From the NCBI GenBank assembly GCA_020630895.1, contig JAHDII010000056.1, positions 1-14,968 of the forward strand: a stretch of DNA of 14,968 bases, written 5' to 3'. The position numbers and the translations under genes are program-made. The DNA is from Saprospiraceae bacterium (lineage in GTDB: Bacteria > Bacteroidota > Bacteroidia > Chitinophagales > Saprospiraceae). Shown here one piece after another: positions 7,161-14,968 of this stretch. The notes under the pieces are model-generated. The model worked only from the letters and a program-made list of their open reading frames with translations. It searched no databases and was not told the DNA's origin. How positions within the stretch are numbered: position 1 is the first letter of the stretch; each line of letters begins with the position of its first letter.

Positions 7161-10076
7161 ATGAGATATTTTTTGCAAGTTAATATTATTTTAATTTTTC
7201 TCCTCCTTTTTTTGAATTCATTAGAAGGGCAAGATACCCGTTTTAGAAGATACACTATAGATAATGGGCTTCCTTTAAATAAATTTGAACAAGTATTTCA
7301 AGATAGTTTAAATTATATCTGGTTTAAATCATCTGAAGGAGTTTCTCGTTTTGATGGAGTTGATTTTAAAAATTTTAATGAATTAGAAATTTCAAAAATT
7401 CATACTGTAGATAGTTTTGATAATATTTTCTTTGCTCAAGAAAATAAAATGTATGGAGTATCTAATGGGCTTCCTTATTATTATCAATTACCTTGTAATA
7501 TTCATAAATCTCAAAAAATCATAAAAACGTTATCTCAAATTTTTATTCATTACAAAAATAATTTTAATGAATCTGAATTATTAATTTTAGAAAAAAACAA
7601 ATGCTATAAAAATAAATTTAATCTTTTAAATGATTCTATTGTCATTCAAAAAATTAAATTAAATGAACAACCTATTTTACCTCAGAAAGAAAATCATTTG
7701 AATTTTTCAATAGGAAATTATACCTCGAAAACTATACTCATTAATTTTTCTACTCATGGATTTTTTCAAGTAGAATTTTTAGGTAATAATATTCAATTAA
7801 AAAAAATATCAACACATATAAATTCCGAAAACACAGCCTTACATTCTTTTTCTTTAGAAGAAGGGTTCTGGTATATTAATCAAGAACAATTGATTAAATC
7901 TAGTGAAACATTCGATCCTTTAAATTATACTCTTCATCCTAAAATACCTGAAATTACGCGTATTCAATCTAACGGTTATCATGTTTTTATGTCTGATAAT
8001 AAAAATGTATATTCTTATAATTTGAATACAAATTATTTATCTAATTTAAACTATGATCTTCGATTTAATACCCTTGTTTCAGATATGACAGTGGATCATG
8101 AAGGGAATTTATGGATCACCACTCAAGGAGATGGAGTATATTGTGTTTTTCATTCTTTTTATTCAGGTTTAAATAAATCTATTATAGGAAATGTTCCAGT
8201 GAATTGTTTATTAAATTCTAAATCTTTAGGTTTTCTAGCAGGAACAAATGAGGGCTTGTTTTTAATTTCTAAAAGTTGGGGAAAATTACCTTTAAAAAAG
8301 GGAAAACAACCGAAAGTATTTTCTATAAAAGAAAGTAAAGATAGTATTTTATTTATTGCTACAAATGAAGGATTTTATTCTTTTAAAAAAGGAGAAATTT
8401 ATTCTTGTATTCAAAATGAAAAATCGGATGATTCATTTTTTTTAGACAGTTTAAATAATATTTCATTTATAAGAAACGAATATCTTTATCAATATAAAAA
8501 ATGTAATACTCTCCCCAATATTATTTCTTTTGACCAATTTAAAAACAAACAATTTATTTATCAAACAAATGCAAAAAATATTATTTTAGAAAATAATGAT
8601 TCATTATGGATTTATAAAAAAAATAGTTATCATTTATTAAATAAAATTCATAAAAATAAATTAGCTCATCCTATTATTAATGATATTGATGAAGATGAAA
8701 ATTATTTTTGGATAGGAACAGATGGAGGTATTTCTAAAATTAATAAACATAATTTTGAAATAAAAAATTACACCAATTTACCCTCCATAAAATGTAAAAA
8801 GATTTTAATTGATAATAGCCTTCATCAATTATGGGTAGCAAGTCCTAAAGGAATATTTTTAATTACGCTCGACGAAAATCAAACAGATTTTGAAAAAATA
8901 AATATTGCTACAGGAGAAATTAAAAGTTTAGCATTAAGCGATGATAAAAGACTTTGGATGGGTACTCCTAAAGGGTTATTAAGTTATCATACGAATAATG
9001 ATTTGTTAAAAGAAAAAGAACCTCAACTACGTTGGCAAGAAATAAAATTAGATGGAAATAGTATTGATTTTAACTCTCCTATTCCTTTAAATCATAATAG
9101 CAAATTAGAAATTAATTATTCTGCAATTATTTATCGCGATTCTCGTTTAGTCAATTATCAATATCGATTACGAAATAATGAACCTTGGCAAAATACACAA
9201 AATAGATCTCTCTTTTTTTCAAATTTACAAGCAGGTGAATATTTTTTGCAAATTAGAGCTAAAAAACCCAATAGCGAATGGTCTTTACCTTTAGAATATT
9301 ATTTTGTAGTTCAACCTCCGTGGTGGTTCAATTGGAAAATTTTATCTGCTATTGCTTTAGGTGTTTTATTTTTATTAGGAATGATCATTTATTTTTTTCG
9401 ATCAAGAGAAAAAAATAAAATTGAAATTAATCGTCGTTTTGCAGAGTTGGAATTGAAAGCACTCCAAGCACAAATGAACCCACATTTTATTTTTAATACT
9501 TTAAATGCGGTTCAACATTTTATTTTAAAACATGATATTGAAAAAGCCAATGCTTCCTTAAATAGTTTTGCGTCTTTAATGCGTCTTTTTTTAGAAGCAT
9601 CAAAATCAAAGTTTGTGTCCCTCGAAGATGAAACTAGAATGCTCTATCATTATTGTGAGCTAACAAGAATGTGTTATGAAGAAAAATTCGATTTTAATAT
9701 CAAAATCGCTCCTGAAATTGATGCCGAAGATACAGAAATTCCAAGTATGCTCATTCAACCTCATGTAGAAAATGCTATTCGTCATGGATTATTGCCTAAA
9801 AAAGATAAAGGTCTCCTAGAAATTGATTTTATTATGAGAAAAAATACTTTAGTCTGTATGATTAAAGATGACGGAGTAGGTAGAAAAAAATCAAAAGAAT
9901 TAAAAGAAAAATCTAATAGAATCCATCATTCTATTGGAACAACAATTACTTCTGAAAGAGCAGATATTTTAAGTCAATTATATCATTCCAATATAGAAAT
10001 TAAAACTTTTGATTTAAAAGATAGAAAAGGACTTCCTTCAGGAACTGATGTTCATATTTTATTTGATGTAACTTAA
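7161..10076 (+). CDS. Sensor histidine kinase with periplasmic beta-propeller (LytS/YpdA type)
   Basis: This 971-residue inner-membrane kinase begins with a signal peptide (MRYFLQVNIILIFLLLFLNS, then LEGQDTRF). A propeller region follows, with repeats of the two-component-regulator-propeller type: YIWFKSSEGVSRFDG, GNLWITTQGDGVY, YFWIGTDGGISKI, QLWVASPKGIFLI and RLWMGTPKGLLSY. A Y_Y_Y domain occupies about 640-718 (YQYRLRNNEPWQ, then LQAGEYFLQIRA), followed by a membrane helix at about 726-747. The cytoplasmic His_kinase domain has QAQMNPHFIFNTLNAVQHF with phospho-acceptor His775. The ATPase domain shows N871 in PHVENAIRHG and the G-box DDGVGRKK (903-910). Such kinases usually signal to a LytTR response regulator, but none is visible beside it. 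The frame stays open upstream to 7044 inside menA; I chose 7161 because the signal peptide starts there. The middle of the propeller is very divergent. The ligand is unknown. Confidence 0.9.
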   Translation: MRYFLQVNIILIFLLLFLNSLEGQDTRFRRYTIDNGLPLNKFEQVFQDSLNYIWFKSSEGVSRFDGVDFKNFNELEISKIHTVDSFDNIFFAQENKMYGVSNGLPYYYQLPCNIHKSQKIIKTLSQIFIHYKNNFNESELLILEKNKCYKNKFNLLNDSIVIQKIKLNEQPILPQKENHLNFSIGNYTSKTILINFSTHGFFQVEFLGNNIQLKKISTHINSENTALHSFSLEEGFWYINQEQLIKSSETFDPLNYTLHPKIPEITRIQSNGYHVFMSDNKNVYSYNLNTNYLSNLNYDLRFNTLVSDMTVDHEGNLWITTQGDGVYCVFHSFYSGLNKSIIGNVPVNCLLNSKSLGFLAGTNEGLFLISKSWGKLPLKKGKQPKVFSIKESKDSILFIATNEGFYSFKKGEIYSCIQNEKSDDSFFLDSLNNISFIRNEYLYQYKKCNTLPNIISFDQFKNKQFIYQTNAKNIILENNDSLWIYKKNSYHLLNKIHKNKLAHPIINDIDEDENYFWIGTDGGISKINKHNFEIKNYTNLPSIKCKKILIDNSLHQLWVASPKGIFLITLDENQTDFEKINIATGEIKSLALSDDKRLWMGTPKGLLSYHTNNDLLKEKEPQLRWQEIKLDGNSIDFNSPIPLNHNSKLEINYSAIIYRDSRLVNYQYRLRNNEPWQNTQNRSLFFSNLQAGEYFLQIRAKKPNSEWSLPLEYYFVVQPPWWFNWKILSAIALGVLFLLGMIIYFFRSREKNKIEINRRFAELELKALQAQMNPHFIFNTLNAVQHFILKHDIEKANASLNSFASLMRLFLEASKSKFVSLEDETRMLYHYCELTRMCYEEKFDFNIKIAPEIDAEDTEIPSMLIQPHVENAIRHGLLPKKDKGLLEIDFIMRKNTLVCMIKDDGVGRKKSKELKEKSNRIHHSIGTTITSERADILSQLYHSNIEIKTFDLKDRKGLPSGTDVHILFDVT

Positions 10077-10320
10077 TTAAATGATTGCACATGCTAAAAT
10101 AATTGATATAAAAGTAACTACCTTTTCAAGTAATTCCTTTTATATGTTAGGTGTATGCTTAAAAATTAACTGATAATATAACTTCTTTTTCACCTATAAA
10201 AACACACAAAAAAATAGAGGTTTTTATATGAAATCATAAAAAAGACTGCCTTTTCAGATAGCCTCTTATTATTTATGCCTATTTTTGCCAAAACTTTAAA
10301 AATAAAATTAATAGAATTCA
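10077..10320. other. Intergenic gap between the kinase gene and lgt
   Basis: These 244 bases have no credible gene. Two related stretches, AACTACCTTTTCAAGTAA (from 10116) and GACTGCCTTTTCAGATAG (from 10244), share 13 of 18 bases and may be decayed copies of one element. Weak inverted pairs (TAGGTG 10148-10153 with CACCTA 10191-10196, and AGAGG near 10216 with CCTCT at 10262) have long loops and are not convincing terminators. The only element I support is the -7 box at 10280. Confidence 0.4.
10280..10287 (+). promoter_or_regulatory. Probable -7 promoter element of the lgt-rlmN group
   Basis: TATTTTTG is an exact match to TAnnTTTG and is the third copy of this octamer placed shortly before a gene in the window. 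It ends 33 bases before the lgt ATG, giving a leader of about 25 bases. No TTTG is present at the expected -33 distance, so this is supported only by the -7 match and its location. Confidence 0.45.
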
Positions 10321-11511
10321 ATGTATCCTGATTTATCTTATATTTTTCACGATTTAATAGGAACTGATTATGATAATTGGTTAGCTATATTTAAAACTTT
10401 TGGCTTATTGTTAGCAATTGCTTTTCTAACGGCTGGATATATTGTTTATAGAGAATTATTGCGGCTAGAAAAAGAGGGAGGACCTCTTCATGCTGCTATT
10501 ACAACCATTAAAAGAACCGTAGGAGAAGCTCCTACATGGCAGGATGTTGTACCTGGACTAATCGTAGGGTTTTTATTAGGATTTAAAATCCCTTATGTTT
10601 TGAGTTCTTTTGCCGCATTCAAGGAAGATCCCTCTGCAATTATATTTTCTTTTAGCGGAAATTGGCTTTTTGGAATTTTAGGAGCAATAGCAATGGGTGG
10701 GTTTTATTATTGGGAAAAAAATAGAACTAAATTACCTCAACCTCAAATAGAATCCTTTGCATTAAAACCTTCTGATAGAGTAGGTGATATTGTTGTTGTT
10801 GCAGCAATATCTGGAGTTTTAGGAGCCAAATTATTTGCTATGGCAGAAACGATGGATAATATTAATTCTATAGAAGATTTTTTCACTAATTTATTTTCTG
10901 GAAATGGGTTAGCTATTTATGGAGGTTTAGTAGGAGGGTTTATTGGAGTCGCTTGGTATGTAAGAAAAATGAAAATGCCTTTATTAACTCTTATGGATAT
11001 TTCTGCTCCAGCAATGATTATGGCAATGGGAATAGGTCGTTTAGGTTGCCATTTTTCTGGTGATGGAGATTGGGGAATTGCCGCAGCTGCTCAACCAGAT
11101 TGGTGGTTTTTACCAGATTGGTTATGGTCTTGGGATTATCCTAGAGATGTGAATATGGGAGTTACAAATCAAGAAGGAATAGAACGTTTGCCTTATGATT
11201 GTGGAGGATGTAAATATCAATGGAAATTAGGAGCTAAAGTATACCCTACCTCTGTATATGAATTTTTCAACAAATCTATTTTAATATTTGGTGCTTTATG
11301 GATGCTAAGAAAAAGAATTAAAATACCAGGTGTTTTATTTTTCCTTTTCATGTCTTTATATGGTATAGAAAGATGGTTTATTGAAAAAATAAGAGTGAAT
11401 GATACTTATGAACAATTTGGAAATTTAAGTCAAGCAGAAATAATTTCTGTATTATTTTTCTGTGTTGGAATATTTGGAATGGGAATTTTGTATGCTAGAA
11501 ATAAAAATTAA
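10321..11511 (+). CDS. lgt: Prolipoprotein diacylglyceryl transferase, enlarged variant
   Basis: Lgt moves a diacylglyceryl group from phosphatidylglycerol to the lipobox cysteine of prolipoproteins in the inner membrane. The protein is hydrophobic, with seven or more likely membrane segments. The family core is visible as GNGLAIYGGLVGGFIG (194-209), the Lgt signature MGIGRLGCHFSGDGDWG (236-252) and YPTSVYEF (308-315), then YGIERWFIEKIRV (347-359). Arg240, Arg351 and Glu355 correspond to E. coli Arg143, Arg239 and Glu243. Two positions differ from E. coli: its His103 is Tyr200, and the stretch around its Asn146 and Glu151 reads CHFSGDGD. At 396 residues it is about 100 longer than usual. The extra length sits in the N-terminal half and in a Trp- and Asp-rich insert (about 253-305) holding a CxxC pair (Cys294, Cys297). 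The variant signature is, as far as I recall, shared by related enzymes. It precedes rlmN by two bases. Confidence 0.88.
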   Translation: MYPDLSYIFHDLIGTDYDNWLAIFKTFGLLLAIAFLTAGYIVYRELLRLEKEGGPLHAAITTIKRTVGEAPTWQDVVPGLIVGFLLGFKIPYVLSSFAAFKEDPSAIIFSFSGNWLFGILGAIAMGGFYYWEKNRTKLPQPQIESFALKPSDRVGDIVVVAAISGVLGAKLFAMAETMDNINSIEDFFTNLFSGNGLAIYGGLVGGFIGVAWYVRKMKMPLLTLMDISAPAMIMAMGIGRLGCHFSGDGDWGIAAAAQPDWWFLPDWLWSWDYPRDVNMGVTNQEGIERLPYDCGGCKYQWKLGAKVYPTSVYEFFNKSILIFGALWMLRKRIKIPGVLFFLFMSLYGIERWFIEKIRVNDTYEQFGNLSQAEIISVLFFCVGIFGMGILYARNKN

Positions 11512-11513
11512 TT

Positions 11514-12557
11514 TTGAATACAAAAATTGATATACGAAAACTTTCTTTAGATGAAATAAAAAATTATTTCAAAGAAATTGGAGAAGCATCTTTTAGAGCA
11601 AAACAAGTTTATGAATGGCTGTGGAAAAAAAGTGCTACTTCTTTTGAAGAGATGACTAATTTATCAAAAAAAATAAGAACTCATTTAGAAGAAAATTTTG
11701 TAATCCATTCTATTCAAGAAGATAAAATTCAAAAAAGTATTGATGGAACCATTAAATCAAGATTCAAATTATTTGATGGTCATTTAATTGAATCTGTTTT
11801 AATTCCTGTACCCACAGATAATCGTTTTACCGCTTGTGTTTCTTCCCAAGTAGGTTGTAGTTTAACTTGTAAATTTTGTGCTACAGGACAAATGAAACGT
11901 CTTAGAAATTTAGATGCAGCAGAAATTTATGATCAAGTTGTAAAAGTAAATCAACAATCATTAGAACATTTTGGAAAACCATTAACTAATATTGTTTATA
12001 TGGGAATGGGAGAACCTTTATTAGCTTACAAACCAGTAATGGAAAGTATTTTTTATTTAACAGCTCCTGAAGGTTTAAATATGTCTCCTAAAAGAATAAC
12101 GGTAAGTACAGCTGGAATTGCAAAAATGATTAAAAAATTAGCTGACGATAATTCAAAAATAAATTTAGCTCTTTCTCTTCATGCTGCAGATGATAAAAAG
12201 AGAAATGAAATAATGCCCATTAATGAACAAAATAATTTAGAAATTTTAATTGAGGCATTAGATTATTTTTATCAAAAAACAAAAAATAAAATTACTTTTG
12301 AATATATTGCTTTTCAAAGATTTAATGATAGTATTGAGGATGCTAAAAATTTAGTTGAAATTTGTAAACGAGTTCCTGCAAAAATTAATATTATAGAATA
12401 TAATCCTATTGATGGTGTAGAGTTTCAAAAATCAGATGCTTACAGAATAGATGAATTTGCTCAATATCTAAGAAAAAATAAAGTAGCAATAACAGTTAGA
12501 AAATCAAGAGGAAAAGATATTGACGCGGCATGTGGGCAACTCGCCAACAAAGAATAA
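11514..12557 (+). CDS. rlmN: Dual-specificity RNA methyltransferase RlmN
   Basis: This cytoplasmic radical-SAM enzyme methylates C2 of A2503 in 23S rRNA and of A37 in some tRNAs. The 347-residue length is normal. The [4Fe-4S] motif is GCSLTCKFCATGQ (Cys115, Cys119, Cys122). The two mechanism-specific cysteines are Cys108 in FTACVSSQ and Cys340 in DAACGQLANK, corresponding to E. coli Cys118 and Cys355. The GMGEPLLAY segment (164-172) and SLHAADDKKR (221-230) are also present. Having both Cys108 and Cys340 fits RlmN; the paralogue Cfr differs mainly in sequence, not in these cysteines, but the chromosomal housekeeping context favours RlmN. The start is a TTG two bases after the lgt stop. The first in-frame ATG, at codon 47, would remove the conserved FRAKQVYEWLW segment. 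Translational coupling to lgt is therefore likely. Confidence 0.95.
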   Translation: MNTKIDIRKLSLDEIKNYFKEIGEASFRAKQVYEWLWKKSATSFEEMTNLSKKIRTHLEENFVIHSIQEDKIQKSIDGTIKSRFKLFDGHLIESVLIPVPTDNRFTACVSSQVGCSLTCKFCATGQMKRLRNLDAAEIYDQVVKVNQQSLEHFGKPLTNIVYMGMGEPLLAYKPVMESIFYLTAPEGLNMSPKRITVSTAGIAKMIKKLADDNSKINLALSLHAADDKKRNEIMPINEQNNLEILIEALDYFYQKTKNKITFEYIAFQRFNDSIEDAKNLVEICKRVPAKINIIEYNPIDGVEFQKSDAYRIDEFAQYLRKNKVAITVRKSRGKDIDAACGQLANKE

Positions 12558-12623
12558 TTATGTTTTTGAAATAATAATATTTTTTATCATTATTGCTTCT
12601 TGTAATTTTTTAAATAAATTATT

Positions 12624-12968
12624 ATGAAATCTTGGACTCCTTTAATGTGGATATATTTATTTTTTGCTCTCGCAGGAATGATTGTCCCTTGGTATTTTAA
12701 TATCCAATATATTTTACATGGAGAAGAATCTCTTACTTTTTTAAGAATGTTTGAACATGGAATGGCAACACCATTAACTTCTTCATTAACTACAGATTTA
12801 TTAATAGGAGCAACACCTTTTGTTATTTGGATGATGGTCGAAGCCAAAAGATTACAAATGAAATATAGTTTGTTATATATTGTTGCTACACTTTTAATAG
12901 CTTTTGCATTTGCTTGTCCATTTTTTTTATTGATGAGAGAAATAAAATTGCAAGAGAGTAAAAATTAA
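12624..12968 (+). CDS. Small three-helix membrane protein, DUF2834-like
   Basis: The 114-residue product has three hydrophobic segments (about 6-25, 58-73 and 83-103) separated by short polar loops. It has no signal-peptide cleavage site, so it is an inner-membrane protein. The pattern of an N-terminal helix ending in VPWYFNIQY, a middle FEHGMATPLTSSLTTDLLI segment, and a final helix closing with CPFFLLMREIKL matches my memory of the DUF2834 family, whose function is unknown. It sits 66 bases after rlmN and 24 bases before the murB ATG on the same strand, so it is probably in the same transcript. The reading frame on the opposite strand here is a shadow. The gene is secure; the family name is from recall only. 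Confidence 0.8.
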   Translation: MKSWTPLMWIYLFFALAGMIVPWYFNIQYILHGEESLTFLRMFEHGMATPLTSSLTTDLLIGATPFVIWMMVEAKRLQMKYSLLYIVATLLIAFAFACPFFLLMREIKLQESKN

Positions 12969-12992
12969 TTAGTTTTATTGAATCAATATTTT

Positions 12993-14003
12993 ATGAAAAT
13001 TATTAAAAATAAATCATTAAAAAAAATAAATACTTTTGGTATTGATATTAGTGCTAAAAATTTAATTATAATAAAGAAAGAAAAAGATTTATTTCAATTA
13101 TTAAATAAAACGAATAAAAAAATAAAAATATTAGGAGGAGGAAGTAATATTTTATTGACAAAAAAAGTAAAAGGAATTCTTGCCAAAAATGAAATAAAAG
13201 GAATTGAAATTATTGCAGAAGATGAAGAAACAGCTTTAGTTGAAATCGGAGCAGGAGAAAATTGGCATGAATTTGTGCTTTGGGCAATTCAAAATAATTT
13301 AGGAGGTGTAGAAAATTTATCTTTAATTCCAGGAACAGTAGGAGCTGCACCGATTCAAAATATTGGAGCTTATGGAGTAGAATTAAAAAATGTTTTTGAA
13401 GGGTTAAATTTTATTGATTTAGAAACGCATGAAGAAATTGCTTTTTCAAAAGAGGCTTGTAATTTTGGATATAGAAATAGTATTTTTAAAAATGAATTAA
13501 AAAATAAATTTTGTATTACTCGTGTTTATTTAAGATTAAAAAAACATCCTCATACATTAAATATTAATTATGGAATAATTTCAAAAAAAATAGAAGAACA
13601 AAAAATAAAAAATCCTACAATAAAAAATATTAGTGATATTATTATTAATATTCGACAAGCAAAATTACCTGATCCTAAAAAAATAGGAAACTCTGGTTCT
13701 TTTTTTAAAAATCCAGAAGTATCAAAAAAGAAGTGGAAAAAATTAAAAGAAAAATTCCCTGAAATAATTTCTTACCCTTTACCTAATAATCAATTTAAAA
13801 TACCTGCCGCATGGCTTATTGATCAATGTGGATTTAAAGGAAAAAAATATGGAAATACAGGATGTTATAAAAACCAAGCATTAGTTATTGTAAATTATGG
13901 AAATGCAACAGGAAAAGAAATTAAAAAATTTTCTAAAAAAGTACAAAAAGCAGTATATAAAAAATTTAAAATTCAAATTTTTCCCGAAGTAAATATTTGG
14001 TAA
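12993..14003 (+). CDS. murB: UDP-N-acetylenolpyruvoylglucosamine reductase
   Basis: MurB reduces UDP-GlcNAc-enolpyruvate to UDP-MurNAc with NADPH and FAD, the second committed step of peptidoglycan precursor synthesis in the cytoplasm. From the ATG at 12993 the protein has 336 residues. The FAD-binding domain shows ILGGGSNILL (46-55) and SLIPGTVGAAPIQNIGAYG (110-128). The catalytic residues are Arg161 in FGYRNSIFK, Ser236 in NSGSFFKNP and Glu332 in FPEVNIW. The Tyr loop pattern fits type I MurB. A TTG at 12978 is in frame five codons earlier, but MKIIKNKSLKKINTFGID from 12993 matches the usual MurB N-terminus and is preferred. Base composition is extreme: the codons are dominated by A-rich Lys, Ile and Asn (the C-terminal third is almost poly-lysine in places), more so than in aspS or hppD. 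It converges on the barrel gene with 8 bases between the stops. Confidence 0.95.
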   Translation: MKIIKNKSLKKINTFGIDISAKNLIIIKKEKDLFQLLNKTNKKIKILGGGSNILLTKKVKGILAKNEIKGIEIIAEDEETALVEIGAGENWHEFVLWAIQNNLGGVENLSLIPGTVGAAPIQNIGAYGVELKNVFEGLNFIDLETHEEIAFSKEACNFGYRNSIFKNELKNKFCITRVYLRLKKHPHTLNINYGIISKKIEEQKIKNPTIKNISDIIINIRQAKLPDPKKIGNSGSFFKNPEVSKKKWKKLKEKFPEIISYPLPNNQFKIPAAWLIDQCGFKGKKYGNTGCYKNQALVIVNYGNATGKEIKKFSKKVQKAVYKKFKIQIFPEVNIW

Positions 14004-14011
14004 TAAATTTT

Positions 14012-14773
14012 TTAAAAAAATGGAATTAAACGAAGTCCAAAAGTAAACGAAGTAAAAGCTAAACCACTATCTTCAGCATCAATAAAAAAGGGACTTAAAT
14101 TAAATCGAGTAAATAAAGTAAGATAACTAAACCCAATTTCTCCTTGAAGTCCATAATATATAGGAGGTAAATTAAAATCTCCTTTTACTTTATATCGATT
14201 GCCTTCTATTGTTTTTTGTTTTTGATTAGCCCCCATCAAAATACCTAAATGTCCCCCTAGTGCTACATGAAAAGATTTCCATTTTTTTAAATCATTCGAT
14301 TCATATTGTAATAATATAGGAATCATCCAAGAATTAAGATGCAAACTATTTCTTGAAAAAGAAACAGTATCTACCAAACTAGGAGTCACTAAATTATTGT
14401 GTGGAGCAAAAGAATAAGGATTTTCTAGTTCAAAACGATCAAAATTTAATGCAACAGCATATTCTATATGTAAGCGATGTTTATAAATATTAATACGCTG
14501 TCTAAAAATATTCAATCCAAAATGTAAAGAACGCTTTCTTTCTAAAACTACAGGAATATAAGAGGGCGGAGGAGTAAAACCAGTATAATATATACCACCA
14601 TTCCAACCTATATCAAGAAGTAACCAGCGAGTATTGATTTGTTTCCTTGTATCTAAAGTATCAATGATTTTTAAAGAATCTACTTCCTGAGCTTTACTCG
14701 AAATAGATAAAAGTAAGAGAAAAATAATGCTTAAAAAGAAACTCAAAAACCACTTTTTTTGATGATGATCCAT
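14012..14773 (-). CDS. Hypothetical outer-membrane beta-barrel protein
   Basis: The 253-residue product starts with a clear signal peptide (basic HHQKKW, a long Leu/Ile-rich core, then SSKAQ with cleavage likely after Gln29 or Ala28). The mature part alternates hydrophobic and polar residues in many short strands, with aromatic girdles and a final strand, FTFGLRLIPFF, that ends in Phe, the usual C-terminal signal for outer-membrane insertion. This is the layout of small PorT-like or OmpW-like barrels of Bacteroidota, but I recognise no specific family and assign no substrate. The start ATG is at 14773-14771. A minus-strand TATTTTTC (14800-14793) upstream differs from the -7 consensus only at its last base, with no -33 match. 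The gene stands alone, convergent with murB, so the neighbours say nothing about its job. Confidence 0.7.
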   Translation of the reverse strand: MDHHQKKWFLSFFLSIIFLLLLSISSKAQEVDSLKIIDTLDTRKQINTRWLLLDIGWNGGIYYTGFTPPPSYIPVVLERKRSLHFGLNIFRQRINIYKHRLHIEYAVALNFDRFELENPYSFAPHNNLVTPSLVDTVSFSRNSLHLNSWMIPILLQYESNDLKKWKSFHVALGGHLGILMGANQKQKTIEGNRYKVKGDFNLPPIYYGLQGEIGFSYLTLFTRFNLSPFFIDAEDSGLAFTSFTFGLRLIPFF

Positions 14774-14968
14774 ATTCTACTATTTTATAACCGAAAAATA
14801 AGTCATTCTGTCCATTCTCCATTAATATTTGATTTTTTTTTAATAAAAAGCCAAAAAATGAAAAGTATTGCACGCTTATTGTATATATAAAAATAGAATA
14901 TCTCTAATTGAATCATAAACAATTGTTTATCAACAGTATAAAAAATCATCAAATAACCTTTATATATA
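14774..14968. other. AT-rich right-edge region without a recognisable gene
   Basis: These 195 bases upstream of the barrel gene have no open frame that looks coding. They contain a 16-base perfect palindrome, ATAAACAATTGTTTAT (14915-14930), which could be an operator or a chance event in such AT-rich DNA. They also contain runs of TATATA near 14881 and at the right end. The region probably holds the barrel promoter and perhaps the promoter of a gene beyond the edge. Confidence 0.4.

Noticed and set aside
10148..10266. Hairpins in the gap after the kinase gene as terminators
   Set aside because: The arms are five or six bases with loops of about 40 bases and no T-run directly after them.
12558..12623. 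AATAAT/ATTATT hairpin after rlmN as a terminator
   Set aside because: The stem is short, has mismatches and contains almost no G-C pairs; the sequence is simply AT-rich.
12590..12847. 85-codon open frame on the minus strand
   Set aside because: It lies opposite the small membrane protein gene, has no recognisable domain, and its composition is what antisense AT-rich DNA gives.
12978..12992. TTG start five codons upstream of the murB ATG
   Set aside because: The added residues (MNQYF) are not typical of MurB, while the ATG at 12993 matches the common N-terminus.
14915..14930. 16-base perfect palindrome as an operator
   Set aside because: At this AT content a palindrome of this size is expected about once per window by chance, and it is far from the barrel start. 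It is only noted.

Overview
The window is a strongly AT-rich stretch of ordinary chromosomal DNA, most likely from an aerobic member of the Bacteroidota. Four things point there: a sensor kinase with an N-terminal beta-propeller and a Y_Y_Y domain, start codons without Shine-Dalgarno sequences, promoters of the -33 TTTG / -7 TAnnTTTG type, and menaquinone genes. I cannot place it below phylum. All genes but one are complete; the first is cut by the left edge.

Layout. Positions 1-623 (minus) carry the N-terminal 207 residues of a lipoprotein, possibly a surface alpha-amylase-family glycosidase. Divergent from it, a good promoter (779-809) drives a two-gene tyrosine catabolic operon: homogentisate 1,2-dioxygenase (827-1984) and 4-hydroxyphenylpyruvate dioxygenase (2036-3160), closed by a perfect hairpin terminator (3191-3225). 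aspS (3306-5084) follows with its own promoter. It converges on a minus-strand pair, menA (6221-7111) and menC (5152-6219), separated by one base; both act in menaquinone synthesis. An unusual 84-bp inverted-repeat element (5087-5170) lies at the aspS/menC junction and supplies the last codons of menC.

Divergent from menA is a 971-residue LytS-type sensor histidine kinase with a periplasmic propeller (7161-10076). No response regulator is visible beside it. After a 244-bp gap with another promoter-like octamer comes a plus-strand group of envelope and translation genes: lgt (10321-11511), rlmN (11514-12557, TTG start), a small DUF2834-like membrane protein (12624-12968) and murB (12993-14003). 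A probable outer-membrane beta-barrel protein (14012-14773, minus) converges on murB. The last 195 bases hold no recognisable gene.

How the genes fit together. hppD and hmgA perform successive steps from 4-hydroxyphenylpyruvate through homogentisate to maleylacetoacetate; the later enzymes are not in the window. MenC and MenA act earlier and later in the same quinone pathway. Lgt modifies prolipoproteins such as the one at the left edge, and MurB makes a peptidoglycan precursor. I found no CRISPR array, transposase, phage gene, defence system, tRNA or rRNA. The most unexplained structure is the 5087-5170 repeat; nothing here clearly amounts to a new multi-gene system.
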